Positions 1-10,500 of a stretch of DNA of 64,000 nucleotides are shown here, piece by piece (the stretch's first letter is position 1; each line of letters begins with the position of its first letter). The notes beneath the pieces were generated by a model. It was given only the letters and a program-made list of their open reading frames with translations. It was not told the origin of the DNA and did not search any database. Source of the DNA: Kappaphycus alvarezii (lineage: Eukaryota > Rhodophyta > Florideophyceae > Gigartinales > Solieriaceae); the NCBI GenBank assembly GCA_002205965.3, contig NADL03000543.1:186001-250000 (forward strand), given 5' to 3'. The translations under genes and the position numbers were made by a program.

Positions 1-859
1 GGGGAAACATTGGGATATTTTGGAAAGGTGACTTTTTTGAAAGCCCGAAATTAATACTGCAAAAACGTTTTTTATATTAAGTTACAGTACAGTATTTCTT
101 ACTGTACATGAGCATTCGTTTCTGAAAACTCTCGCGATAATACGAACTACATTTCCTTCCAAAATTGTGAAGCATTTGTTATATGCTGTACAGCAATGCT
201 GTAGTTGCTGTAAGCCTTCCGCAATACTATCTTTTTTGTGTTCCATTTTGTAGATTATTACTTTATTTCTTAGATTCTATTAGAGCAATCTAGAAGTTAA
301 ACAGATATCAACCTGGGACTTTAAAAAATTACACGACATAAAACGATTTGATAATTCAGTTTAATAGAAAAATACCAGCTTACAGAAAAAAATAAGTTTT
401 GATGAAAATAGTACGAAATCAAACAGACACACAACTTTCCTGCGATCTTACAGAAGTTCTAAATGGAAAAAGTGGAATAGAGAAAGACCACCAAATGTTT
501 GAAAAGACTGTCTATTCACCAATTTAGACAATCTCGTACCCAAGTTTAATATAGTACTCAAATCCTCTGATAGTGGCCATAGATCCAGCCTCCCTCTCAA
601 TTTCACGCTGCAACAACACACATTTCCGTGCAATGCCAATACCGCTGCCTTCAGCCCCTAGCAATCTGACAGAGTCCCCGCCCCCTCTTGCAGCCCAATT
701 AGCATTAGTGAGGCATCGCAGGGACTCTGCATAGTAGAAGAAACTTTAATAGAACGAGATGCACAAGTTAACGTGTAAAATTGGGCAGAACGCAAGAAAT
801 CAGATGAGGAAAATGACTCATACTGTCATATCTTCGATCTATTCAACGAGGCTAGTGGC
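1..859. other. AT-rich sequence without a recognisable gene
   Basis: No reading frame here resembles a known family. The only structure seen is a cluster of the dispersed TACTGTA/TACAGTA motif near 84-112 and a related CTGTACAGC palindrome near 187-195. The right edge is set where similarity to a DDE transposase begins. Confidence 0.4.
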
Positions 860-1803
860 ACTGACGCGAATATCAAGATGATAAACTTTGATCCGAAAGA
901 GGTTGATTATATTTGGGAGCTCTTTCTAATTTCATATTAATGAGCTACAATTTTGAGCGTGGTCTGAAAAGTGATGCTAGTGCGAAAGATGCATTTTTAT
1001 GATGATTATAGTTGTCAAAAAAGGAGGCAGAGGAATTTTCTGGCACGGGTATTCGGGAGAAAAAGGCCATCATTTGAGATTTTAATCAACCGTTCTGTCC
1101 GAACAATAAGTTTTATAATGTTGAGGCAGAAATGAATTCTTTTGGTGACCAATTTGGCACGGAAACGCTAAGAAAGTATGAAAATTTATTTAGGGACTAT
1201 AGGTATTCCAAATACGCTACATATGTGACTTTTCAGCAGGCGTTTAGATTTAGTGGTCGTGTGCAGGAAGAAAAAGTATACTTTAGCTGTAGGAATAAGC
1301 TTTATGGATTCAAAATAGAAGTTTCTATTCTATCGAATGGGCTCGCTGTACGGTGTTCCAAGCACTACCCAGAATCAACTTCAGATTGAAAGATTTTTCA
1401 AGAGAGCAGGGAATTTCGTGATGAAAATCTAAAGAAAACACGGGCGCGTAACTACCGTGTTTCATCCGATAGAGTTCTATCCGAGAACTATTTTGGGAAG
1501 CTGTATGGCATTTGGGCTATTCTGTGAGCGAAGTAGAGTTGGGGCGAGTCCGGGTACGACCACAACTTTAAACTATGCACGGAGCTTACAAACCTGCATA
1601 TACGCATGAATTCGCTACGAAGCGACGACCTGGACACGCAAAGTTGTATTCATAACAGGCTGTTTGATATAGGGGTGTGTAATGTTGAGAAGCGGAGGCA
1701 AGTACAGCAAAACTATTGGCGCTGGCGGCGGCTGAAGATGGATGTTCAGTTCCGTGCAAGTTCAATTTTACGCACCAGAAGACATTCACTTGCTGACCGT
1801 TGA
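860..1803 (+). pseudogene. Decayed DDE_Tnp_4-like transposase relic
   Basis: The three forward frames together recall the DDE_Tnp_4 transposase proteins common in oomycetes. Near 885 there is FDPKEVDYIWELF, then RGLKSDASAKDAFL near 957 and FLARVFGRKRPSFE near 1040. The open stretch at 1132-1389 carries KLYGFKIEVSILSNGLAV followed by KHYPESTSD, the core beta-strand block of the family. After a stop the same frame gives RVSSDRVLSENYFGKLYGIW (1459 onward) and LTNLHIRMNSLRSDDLD, then a basic tail ending at 1803. At least five stops or frame changes are visible. The segment between the core block and the C-terminal block is shorter than in typical relatives, so an internal deletion is likely. The element is dead; terminal repeats were not recognised. 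The family match is from memory of motif patterns. Confidence 0.6.
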
Positions 1804-3030
1804 GCCAGTGAGATAATAAAGGATACTGTACTGTTTTTGTGTTGTCGGCTAGCACATGTCGGAATAACTGTCGTAACTAGATTGGCGAAGTCCTGGGCCG
1901 CCGGATGCTAGCACCTCAACCTGAAGAATGTAAGCATAATGAAGCGATGCCCAGGACCCTTCGTTCGAATTAGTTCGGCTAATCGAGTTTATTTGCCGAG
2001 GCAGGCATTGTTAAGGGATTTACGTTGGCATCTCGCACTTCATGGCCGGGTTGCGGAGGATGGAGAATAGGGTGTTGGGCGGCTTTGGAGAGGTCTGCCA
2101 CAAAAAACCGTGTTGGCGAGTAGTGCAGCCAAGTCGAAGGTGCATCCATGGGCACAGCACAGCGCGTGGTTACCAACCTGATCCACTAGTGCCGTGCAAT
2201 TGTTATGTGAAGTTGTAATTCCCGCAAAGTGTCGGCGTCCAGAACTCCCAGCTCATCAAAACCCGGAGTCTGTCTTCGGCAGCGGTGTCGAATCCAGTTG
2301 CTCCCTTACGAGTATAATGAGAGTGAACTACACGTAAAAGAAGTTGATGCGAAATACACTAAAGGAGGTCCGCAGCAAGTAGAGAGCCACAATAGCGTCC
2401 TCCAGGATTAAAAGGGGTTTGAGAAGAGACTGCAATGAAGTAGCGTGCTTTGAGAACTCGGGATCCATGGGTAAGTCCGACATAATGTGTGCGCGGAGCA
2501 CTATTCCCCCGGCGTCATAGTTCTGGCGAAGCTCACATAGGAGGGGCTGCTCAACAGGTTGGGGGTCGGCGATTTGCCATCAGGCGGCACACTATGCGCA
2601 CAGGTGTAAAAACATACTGCGCACCTCCAGGGACAAGAGAAACTGCAGAGCCGTTCGAATGGATTCATAGGTGCCCACTACTTACCATCGTCCAAGTACC
2701 ACAGCTGAAGAAGTGGAGAAGGCCTGCATGTGGTATCGCCCACATTTTGGGAGCCTTGTCAGAATGCGTGTTAGCAAATATCTACCCACCAAGCGACGTA
2801 AGTTCTCGCCCACGGCGATGGGTCTGATTTCCTCGTCCAGTTTCAGAAGTGCCGTAGGCGGTGCCCCTGTAATCCATGCAGATATAGCCGCAGGACTATT
2901 TCCATCGGCTAGAAAATTGACGACACTAGTCAGAGCAGCTAGAAAGTTTCGTCCAGCATAGACAAAATGGGAGTTAGGTGGCGTACCTTACTTAAACGGG
3001 TTGGTATGGGTTGTTCTATGCAAAAAAAGC
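1804..3030. other. Intergenic region, no gene recognised
   Basis: Several open stretches of 60-112 codons exist on both strands, for example 2489-2827, but none resembles a known family and most lack an ATG start. A TACTGTACTG motif lies near 1823. I see nothing else I can support. Confidence 0.35.
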
Positions 3031-3039
3031 ATCCATCAC

Positions 3040-3480
3040 TACTACATTATTAGCAAGGTGGATGCAAGCGGTTGGCAAGGAGACATAGGATAGGAATGGT
3101 GTTTGAGGTGTTATGTGCATTTTGGGGGGGGTTGGTATCGGGCGGGAGGTTGATTTTACGGAGGGTTTGATGCAGTGTGTGGAGGTTTGTGAGAGAATGG
3201 TTGGAGGGTATGTCAGGAGTGGAAATTGTGGGAGATTTGCGGGGGAAGGAGGTTTGTAAAGGGGATTGTGATTTGGTGAGGTAGGGATTGAGAGGGTGGT
3301 ATGGCATGAGATGGGATTTCAGAGGAGATTGTTTTGTAAAAAGTAGGAATTTTAGGGGTGTGAATGTTTCGGGTCTGTAATTTTAGGTGAGGGAGGTGTG
3401 GAAGATGGGGCATGAGGTGGATTGATATGTGCAGAGTGTTTTTATATTCCACTGGTGTAGGTTGCTGATGGTAGTGGCTG
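3040..3480. other. Strand-asymmetric G-rich, C-poor tract
   Basis: The plus strand is strikingly rich in G and T and almost lacks runs of C, with G8 near 3123 and many GGAGG, GGTTTG and GGGAGG words. The complement is therefore C/A-rich, like the 5' leaders of the two GC-rich genes later in this window. Open stretches on the minus strand (3050-3307 and 3213-3452) are low-complexity Pro/His/Thr/Ser translations of this bias and are not convincing genes. It may be a relic of a C-rich leader region of a lost gene. A similar G-rich tract occurs at 60890-61450. Confidence 0.4.
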
Positions 3481-3654
3481 GAAGGTGATTTTTATGTGTT
3501 TATTGTAGTATCTACGACGATTTTTGGGGTAACGTACTGTACTTTCTATCTTTTTACCTAGTAGTTTTAATCATTTTTTAAGGTCGAGTACAGTAGTGTA
3601 CAGTAAGCACACTACTGTACCGACAAATCTCAGCCACAGCCGCTAGGGTGTCTG

Positions 3655-3663
3655 TTATAAAAG
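3655..3663 (+). promoter_or_regulatory. TATA box of gypsy A 5' LTR
   Basis: TTATAAAAG lies about 125 bp upstream of the primer-binding site, where an LTR promoter is expected. Inference from position and sequence only. Confidence 0.5.
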
Positions 3664-3786
3664 TAGCACTCGAGTCGGTTGTGCCACTCTCAGGAGGTAG
3701 CGTCACTTAGGGACCCCCCTCCCCCACTCCAAAACCTATTCTTCCCTACTGTCTTCCCTACAAAATCCCCTTTTCCACTCGCATCA

Positions 3787-3800
3787 TGGTACTCTTGCGC
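3787..3800 (+). promoter_or_regulatory. Primer-binding site of gypsy A
   Basis: TGGTACTCTTGCGC follows directly after a sequence ending in ATCA, the likely LTR end. Element B has TGGTACTCTTGTGG in the same position (52333). TGG at the LTR edge is the hallmark of a site complementary to a tRNA 3' CCA end; the predicted primer would end in CAAGAGTACCA. Confidence 0.6.
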
Positions 3801-3829
3801 AGGGCCGATACTCCAGCGCCAGCGCGGTA

Positions 3830-4711
3830 GTGTTCGACGGCACGAGCGACGTGCGAAAATTCTTCTTTTTCTTTGAGAATGTCGCGATGGCATCCATACC
3901 TGACGAGGAGGAAGCTCTCACTCTCCTCGCACACCTAGACGGCGCAGCTTTTGACTTATATTACGATACGTTTGCGTCGAATGTTGAGCTCTTCCCCGAA
4001 GCGAAAAACTACGCCGAGGCTAAGCAGAAGTTTCTCGAGCATTTCGCGAAGGATGAAGACCCGGAGGACGTCATCCGCCAAGGCCTAGCGATTGAGCTTG
4101 AAATAGAAGACATTTCTGACCCTTTGAGGGAAATTGAACGCCTCTACGAGAAGGCGAGGTTTGAAAACATCGCCAGATTCGGACTCCTTCGCACCGCAGC
4201 CTGTCGATAGAAGGAGCTGCAGCAGTTCCTGGTATTTCGGGGACTTAAGGATTATCCAGGAATCGTCAACGTTCTAAAGGACTTTCCTTCCAATCTTGTG
4301 GCGTTTGCATGTCCTTCAAGCCGCACCGCTGAAGTTCCGCCGGCAAGGTTGCTAGTTCGCCCGGATTCGAGGTCTAGGAACATTGAAGACAAGGTGGACG
4401 CTCTAGCCGAAGACCTCTCGAATTTGCCTCCTTTTCTGAAGAAGACTAAAGGAGATGACAGGACTGGACCATCGTCTGCCCCTACGAAAAATTATAAGGT
4501 CCACCAACGCTCTTATTGCATCGAGCTTGGCCATAACGCAATAAATTGCGAGAAGAACCCGCATCGTAACACCCGCTGTTCTATTTGTGGAAAGATGGGT
4601 TACTCAGATGCTACGTACTGGTACGGTGGAAGAAGGGCAACGATTCGAGAAGAAGCCCCCGCCGAGAAGAAAGAAGACGGGGAAGGAATTGACCGAGTGA
4701 ACGTCCTCTGA
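3830..4711 (+). pseudogene. gag: Gag of gypsy A (broken)
   Basis: The first open part (3830-4210) encodes an acidic helical capsid-like region with the segment EIERLYEKARFENIARFGLL, which aligns with DLYEKAGFNAQAKYGML in element B gag. It ends in a TAG at 4208-4210 where B continues. The second part (4298-4711) carries a degenerate nucleocapsid region: the first CCHC knuckle has lost its first cysteines, and the second keeps NPHRNTRCSICGKMGY but lacks the later His/Cys. The same NPHRNTRC linker occurs in B. The protein would coat genomic RNA in the particle; this copy cannot make a full product. Confidence 0.75.
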
Positions 4712-4750
4712 GAAGACTCGTCCGGAACCGACTCCTCACAAGACGAAGGA

Positions 4751-5379
4751 GTGAATGTCGCGAAAATAAATGCTGACGGAGAGGCAGTACCAAGACAGCC
4801 CCGTCAGGACAATCACGGAGGCATTCCGATCTCTCGCCTCGTAACTGGTCCCCACGCTCGCGCTATGCAGCGGGGCCCAGCCCTACCCCCGGAAGAATTT
4901 CGAATCATTAGCCGTAAGAAGAAGGCGAATAAATCGAACCGCGGGAAGAAGAATTCGAATAAGCTGCAGGAATACGTAGGAAAATACGACGCTGTTTCCG
5001 AGCTTGCGAACGCAAATTGTGGTTTGACATTCGGTCAGCTTCTCCGTGAAGATGCTGAAGGAGGTACCAAGTCATGCGCCGTTTGTTAGGAAAACAGTCT
5101 ATTTCACGTGTCGCAGTCGTTTCCAATTCGGGTCCTCGTTTATTATGGTTGGTTCAAATCAAATTTTACGGTACCGAAGTCTGGGCTCTACTACACTCCG
5201 GAGCCGTACCGGACGTCATGTCAGCTGATTTTTCTAGACGTCTTTACCTTTCACCGAACTACACGTCAAAAAGGATAACTGTTGCGAACGGTGACAGCTC
5301 TTCCTGTGTAGGCTTGCTGGTCAAAGTCCCGACGACTTTTGGGGACCAAGCCGTGAAATTAGACTTCCTTGTCAGCTAG
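4751..5379 (+). pseudogene. Linker and aspartic protease of gypsy A (broken)
   Basis: The upstream frame ends in a basic linker and the block YDAVSELANANCGLTFGQLL, which matches YNLVAELASAPTGITFGQFL in element B and appears to be a conserved pre-protease segment. The next frame (5074-5379) has the retropepsin core: VWALLHSGAVPDVMS replaces the expected DSGA, so the catalytic Asp is His. A hydrophobic flap region follows (ITVANGDSSSCVGLL) and then LDFLVS before a TAG. Downstream PFDLIIGLPTLAAM (from 5391) is the usual C-terminal ILGxD-like strand. Protease activity is therefore lost. Confidence 0.7.
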
Positions 5380-5424
5380 AAGTCTCCTTTCGACCTAATA
5401 ATAGGCCTCCCTACGCTCGCAGCT

Positions 5425-6557
5425 ATGCGTGCGAATATGGATTTCGGGGCACAGAGCGTCCGTTTAATCATTGGTTCCGAAGAAGTTGTGCTCCCGTCCG
5501 AGCCTGATACTAAGTCTACCGAGAAGAAACTGGTCGAGGGCGAGCAGATAGGGACCCCCAGTGAATATTTTACTTCTGATTCAAACGCCGGCCCGGAGTC
5601 CTCGGACTCTTCGGAAGAAGAGCTGGTCCTTTCCATCCCCGAGGAAAATTTTACCGGATCGAGCGAAGTTCCCATCAGAGAAGGAAGCACCACCGATGAA
5701 GAAGAAAAGAAGGAGGAAATGCGGGGCGCTCTGAGAGCTCTACTCGCTCATTTGGAAAATGAAACGCAAAGCTAGATAAATTGTTTGCTTCGCAACACGG
5801 GAATCGTCGCCTGGACTATAAACGAGATACATCCTGCAGCCGTGTCGACGAAGCATTCCTTTGAAATGAAGGAACCTACCCCGATCAATCACAGGGCTCG
5901 CCGAATGTCGCCTCGACACAACGAAATCGCCCGTCGAGAAATCGACAACATGTTAGATGCTGGGATCATCACCCCAGCGTCGTCTGCGTGGTCGTTCCCA
6001 GTGGTTATCGTGACAAGAAAGGACGGTGGGCCTCGTTTCTGCGTGTATTATCGCACTCTGAACCACAAGATGAAGGCGGATCGTTGGCCACTACCTAAGA
6101 TAGGAGAGATCTCCGACGACCTAAAGGGTAGCTCTATATTCACCACCTTTGATTCGTTTGCGGTTACTGGCAAATTCGCATGGCCGAAGAGTGTAAGGAG
6201 ATGACTAAGTTCGTCACCAGTTTTGGTACCTTCAAGCTCGAGGTGAAGCTATTTGGTCTAATGAACGCGCCTTTCACATTTCAGCGCATGATGGATTACG
6301 TACTGAAGGAAAATCTCATCGCCCGTGTCTATCTTGATGATGTCGTGATGTTCTCCGACTCTATGGAGGAGCATATTGATCACTTGGCTGTCGTTTTCAG
6401 GGCAGTCGGGGACGCAGGACTTAAAATTAAGATCACAAAATGCGCGCTCGCTATGCCAAGCGTAAAGTTGCTTGGTCACTTCGTAGACAAGCGCGGAGTC
6501 CGCGTCGACGACGAGAAGATTGATGCCATAAAAAGGGCCCCCGTTCCTACCAACTGA
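5425..6557 (+). pseudogene. pol: Acidic spacer and reverse transcriptase of gypsy A
   Basis: An acidic Ser/Glu-rich spacer (5425-5775) precedes the RT. RT blocks are clear: AGIITPASSAWSFPVVIVTRKD, then FCVYYRTLNHKMKADRWPLP (the first catalytic Asp of the usual FCVDYR is Tyr here). After a frame change near 6170 come FGLMNAPFTFQRMM and the YLDD box in RVYLDDVVMFSDS (about 6327-6360). The thumb motif KLLGHFVDKRGVRVDDEKI follows. A stop lies at 6555-6557 between RT and RNase H. Related B encodes the same blocks in one long frame (54607-55734), so A has decayed. Confidence 0.85.
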
Positions 6558-7127
6558 ACGGAGTTGCGTAGCTTTCTTGGCCTCGCTGGGTATTACTGTC
6601 GCTTCATCAAGGGCTTTGCCGGAATATTTTCTGCTCTTTACGGAGCAAAATCGGGTTATAGGAAGTTCGAATGGACTGAAAAGATGACTACCGCCTTCGA
6701 AACTCTGAAAGAGAAGCTTACTTTTTTGCCGGTGCTAGCCTTCCCGGACTTCGACTCCCCCTTCATCGTGGAAACCGACGATTCTAATGTCGCCGTTGGG
6801 GCAGTCCTATCCCAGAAAAAGGAAGAAGACAAGATTCATCCCGTGCAGTACCGAAGCCGGACGATGAACTCAGCAGAGCGTAACTATTCCGCCTGCGAGA
6901 TGGAGGCTCTTGCCGTTATTTTCGCTTTTAGAAAATTCAGAGTGTATATGTTATCGACGGAGCCCTTCAAGCTCATTACAGATCATCAAGCCCTTCGTTA
7001 CGAATTCAAGAAAAACGACATTCACGGAAGGCTGGCGCGTGGATGGACTTCCTTGCGGAGTATGAATTCGAGGTCGAATACAGGCCAGGAACGGGAAACG
7101 GAGCACCTGATTTTCTCTCGCGTGTAG
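6558..7127 (+). pseudogene. RT connection and RNase H of gypsy A
   Basis: The frame opens with LRSFLGLAGYYCRFIKGFA, the connection motif that follows RT in Ty3 elements. The RNase H motifs are VETDDSNVAVGAVLSQ (first Asp), YSACEMEALAVIFAF (Glu) and KLITDHQALRY (second Asp). The frame then shifts near 7030 into the next open stretch. It degrades the RNA strand of the cDNA hybrid. Confidence 0.8.
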
Positions 7128-7482
7128 TACCTACCGGTCCGTCTCTTGCCTCTGGACCTGATGAAGGAGACTTACTTGCGGCGCTGGATTCTGCCGCTAC
7201 CGAAGAGAATACCATAATCGAGACTTTCCTCCTCGATGTCGTACGTCACTTGAAAGGTTTGAATATCCGAGTTGATGATGAAGAGAAACGTCGTTCAGTC
7301 AAGAGTATGGCTAAACACTTCGTGATGTGGGAAGGAATTCTTCTTAGACGAACCAGAAACGGGCTAAGATCTGTACCGTTTATGAAGGACAGGGTCGCGA
7401 TATTGAAGACCTTTCACGACGATATCGGGCATTGGGATAAGTACACGACGAAGAAATTTGTCATAGACCGTTATTGGTGGCC
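7043..7482 (+). pseudogene. Start of integrase of gypsy A, truncated
   Basis: DFLAEYEFEVEYRPGTGNGAPDFLSR is the usual RNase H to integrase junction block. The N-terminal zinc domain begins with HDDIGHWDKYTTKKFVIDRYWWP, matching HDELGHWDLETTKKFV in element B. Similarity ends exactly after the WWP at 7482. The two Cys of the HHCC motif, the DDE core and the C-terminal domain are absent. Confidence 0.8.
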
Positions 7483-7512
7483 GCTAAATCCCCTAAACCC
7501 CTAAGACTAAAC
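7483..7512 (+). repeat. Degenerate telomere-like CCCTAAA repeats
   Basis: The sequence immediately after the truncated integrase reads CTAAATCCCCTAAACCCCTAAGACTAAAC-like units: four imperfect copies of C(3-4)TAAA. It looks like an interstitial telomeric tract of the TTTAGGG class at a breakpoint. A single similar word, AATCCCCTAAACCGCTAA, lies near 10107. Chance is possible because the tract is short. Confidence 0.4.
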
Positions 7513-10500
7513 TACAAAAAATCTTTTTTCCTCTAAAACAGAGTCATAAATTCAATCCTTTCATAATAGAATTAAAGCGTAATTTTTCATTCCACCGGAT
7601 GAGGTAAACTCAATGGCGCTATTGAATATCCTAAACAACATTGAATGGAGTATTTCAAATTGATAGCTCCATTTGCAATAAGCTCTTGCATAACTGAGGA
7701 GAAAAAATATACATACTGCCGGCGCACGAGCAGAATGGCCAAAGATAACGGAATTCATAAGTGGGTTTTATCTTTTTGTATTCACGGTCCCCAAAGTTAC
7801 TGGTATTTATAATAATTGACCCTGCTTAATGTTTCGTGGCGTACGTCAGTCGAAAGGTTGTGATTATTACTGAATCATTTTTGCTGAATAGTCGTCTCGC
7901 AATGTATTTGTTATCTTATCATTACTTGTTTCGTACTTTATTCTATCGAAATGTCACTCCAACTGCTATAGACGCCTACTACCTGCGCGCGTTGCTGTAA
8001 GCCACCTGTATAAGCAACTTGTGCAGGAGTTTTTAATTTCTTTTTGAGCGTCAGTTCTCTGAAGTCCTTCAAGCGTATCACGATAGTTATTGTCAATGGG
8101 CCAATGACAGGCCTCGCTGAATTTATCAATATACATTAGCAAGCGTTCTTATTCTCAAGTGTCTATCACGCACTTTGAGCCATCTAAAAACGCATGTCAA
8201 CACTCTCCCCCCGTGTGAAACTTACCTCATGATAAATTTTCGGGAAAAATGATTTTTCTCTGTTCTTTGTTCTTAAACCCTCCGTACCTAGTTCTTTGTC
8301 ATTCCTGTTTTGACTTCCAGCTGTAGAACACACAGTAATGCAGCGAAAATACTGTGGGTTCCCCGTATCAAAGCAAATAAATAATACCGCGATCAACTCT
8401 CCTTGTCTACAGAAGCCTTCTCGCACGTCATAATGCAATGGAGAGGAGCTCATATCACCCAATGCAGCCACTTATATCATATTCAATCCCGTAGGCGTCA
8501 ATAAGCAAGCTTCAACTAAGTTCATGGGGGAGATTATTAAGATAAAGGGGTAGCCACCGCTTATTCTTTGCAGGGACCATACTTTATCGCGCCGAAGAGG
8601 TAGTCAAAGGCAAAAAATTGTGACGGTGGAAGTTTCTTTTCTTTTGCATGGTGATTCTTGTTTAACATAGTCCAGTCTGATTTTAACTTCAGAATATGTA
8701 CCTTTTCCGGTAAATCTAGTAAAAATCCACATAATACAAAGGCATGATAAAAGAAAATTAATTTAGGAAACAAGAATATTAGATAATTTTAAACTAACTT
8801 GGAGATATTTAGTCCGAAGAAAGGCCAGACGAATTGGATAGGAAGAATTGGATATGAATGGTTTTGTGAGCAACAACTTTTACTAAAAATGAATTTATTG
8901 GACTCATTAAATAAACTAACGCTCCTTTCATATTTAAGTATTTCTTTGAATGCTACTAATCACGTTTAATCAGTTTTGTGGTAAAACATACTGGTAAACG
9001 ACGTTGTTGTGCCCGTTTACATGGTTATACGCCAATGCAGTACGAACTATTGCAAATTTTGCAATATTTGCAATGATTCTTAAACAGTGGTTGTGTTTAC
9101 AAAAGAAAAAAAGTCAAGGAAATCTGTTAGGGTTGCGACTTTCTATAAGACAATTTCCTACTCATATGTTCTTTCCCTATCGTAACAAATTAGCTCTTTA
9201 GATTAGGAGGTTATTTTCAAGATGAGTCAGTCTCAATCTGAAGCCCCACTTCGTCCATTCCCAACTAACATTCTCTGTCAGGGATTTTTTCATATCACTG
9301 AACTTATTAGTTCCAAAGAGTACGGATAAATATATAGAGTACAGGTTTATTTCGGCACTGTAGTTATTTACTCCAAACCTGATGACTATACACTGCGACC
9401 TTTGTCAATGATATGAAAGTAACTTGGAGAAGACTATTTATATCAAACCATTTTAGATTGTATGTGACAAGAAAAAACGTGTTAAATGTATTATTACCAA
9501 GCGGCAGCTATTCCCATTAAGCATGGCAGACTTTGATAAAGTCAACATAAAGACATAGGACAGAAATTTTGATTCATCTCTATGGAAAACGAGATTGGGG
9601 AGTTCTTTGGAAGGCAAAAAAACTATCTCCATAACTTTGAGTTGACACATATTATAAGCAACTTGAAAGGCGAATTTTTGCAAAACTGAAACGATGAGGA
9701 AGCAAATTTATCATATTTTAGGTGAAAAGACTAGCCACTACCCGTAGTTACTACCACGGCTTATAGCCAATATCAGATGATGCATTAGAATGACCTGATA
9801 CGATTCCAATTCAACTGAGTTGTAAGTTTCAAAAAGCAAAGAGTAATGTACTCGCAGTAAAATTTGCAGAAGCAAGATATGCCAATGCACAATGATAAAT
9901 TGGCTGGGCTAATTAAACAGCAAAAAGATAGACACTACAATAGAGGACGTCATGACTGCTGAAATACTCGGTTCCTATATTTAACTTCAAGACTTTCCTC
10001 CGGTCACTGCAGCAATTAAGAATCTGTCCTGAGCGAATAAGACTTTGGAATGAGTGCAATCATTATGAAGTAGAACTTTGCACAAGTACTGTATTGTTAC
10101 GATAGAATCCCCTAAACCGCTAATTTTTTGTGGATATTATTGTAGAAAGGGTGCACCCTCTGTTATCCGGGGCATAGTGAAGTTATATTTTAGCACTGTC
10201 AATTATCAATGATCTCATTACTTTATCCTTAACGAAACAGATCCGATGTACTGTGTTACGTAATTGTTTGGATTCTATGTTCGAGCTAAAACTTTTCAGG
10301 TGCTTTCCAATCATTGGAATAGTATTTTGACCTAACTAGTCCCTAATCGACGATTGAAAACTTTCTACCTGCAAAATTACATACAATACCGTTTAAAACG
10401 GTCTTAATCTATTTACAGAATATTTTTTCAAGTATTTGTACATTGGATTAAATCCAAAAAATGCTATATATATGTCTAATTTCAGTAGGACTGATCATTT

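Larger units (their letters stand above)
3615..7482 (+). mobile_element. Ty3/gypsy retrotransposon A, truncated and decayed
   Basis: Order of parts: putative 5' LTR remnant with a TATA box, primer-binding site, gag, protease, reverse transcriptase, RNase H and the start of integrase. This is the Ty3/gypsy (Metaviridae) order. The element stops inside the integrase HHCC zinc-binding domain at 7482, so most of integrase and the 3' LTR are missing. It shares gag, protease-linker and polymerase motifs with element B (about 51840-57200) and is clearly the same lineage. Several stops and frame changes break the coding region. The left limit of the LTR is not defined, because no 3' LTR exists to compare with. 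Confidence 0.85.
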
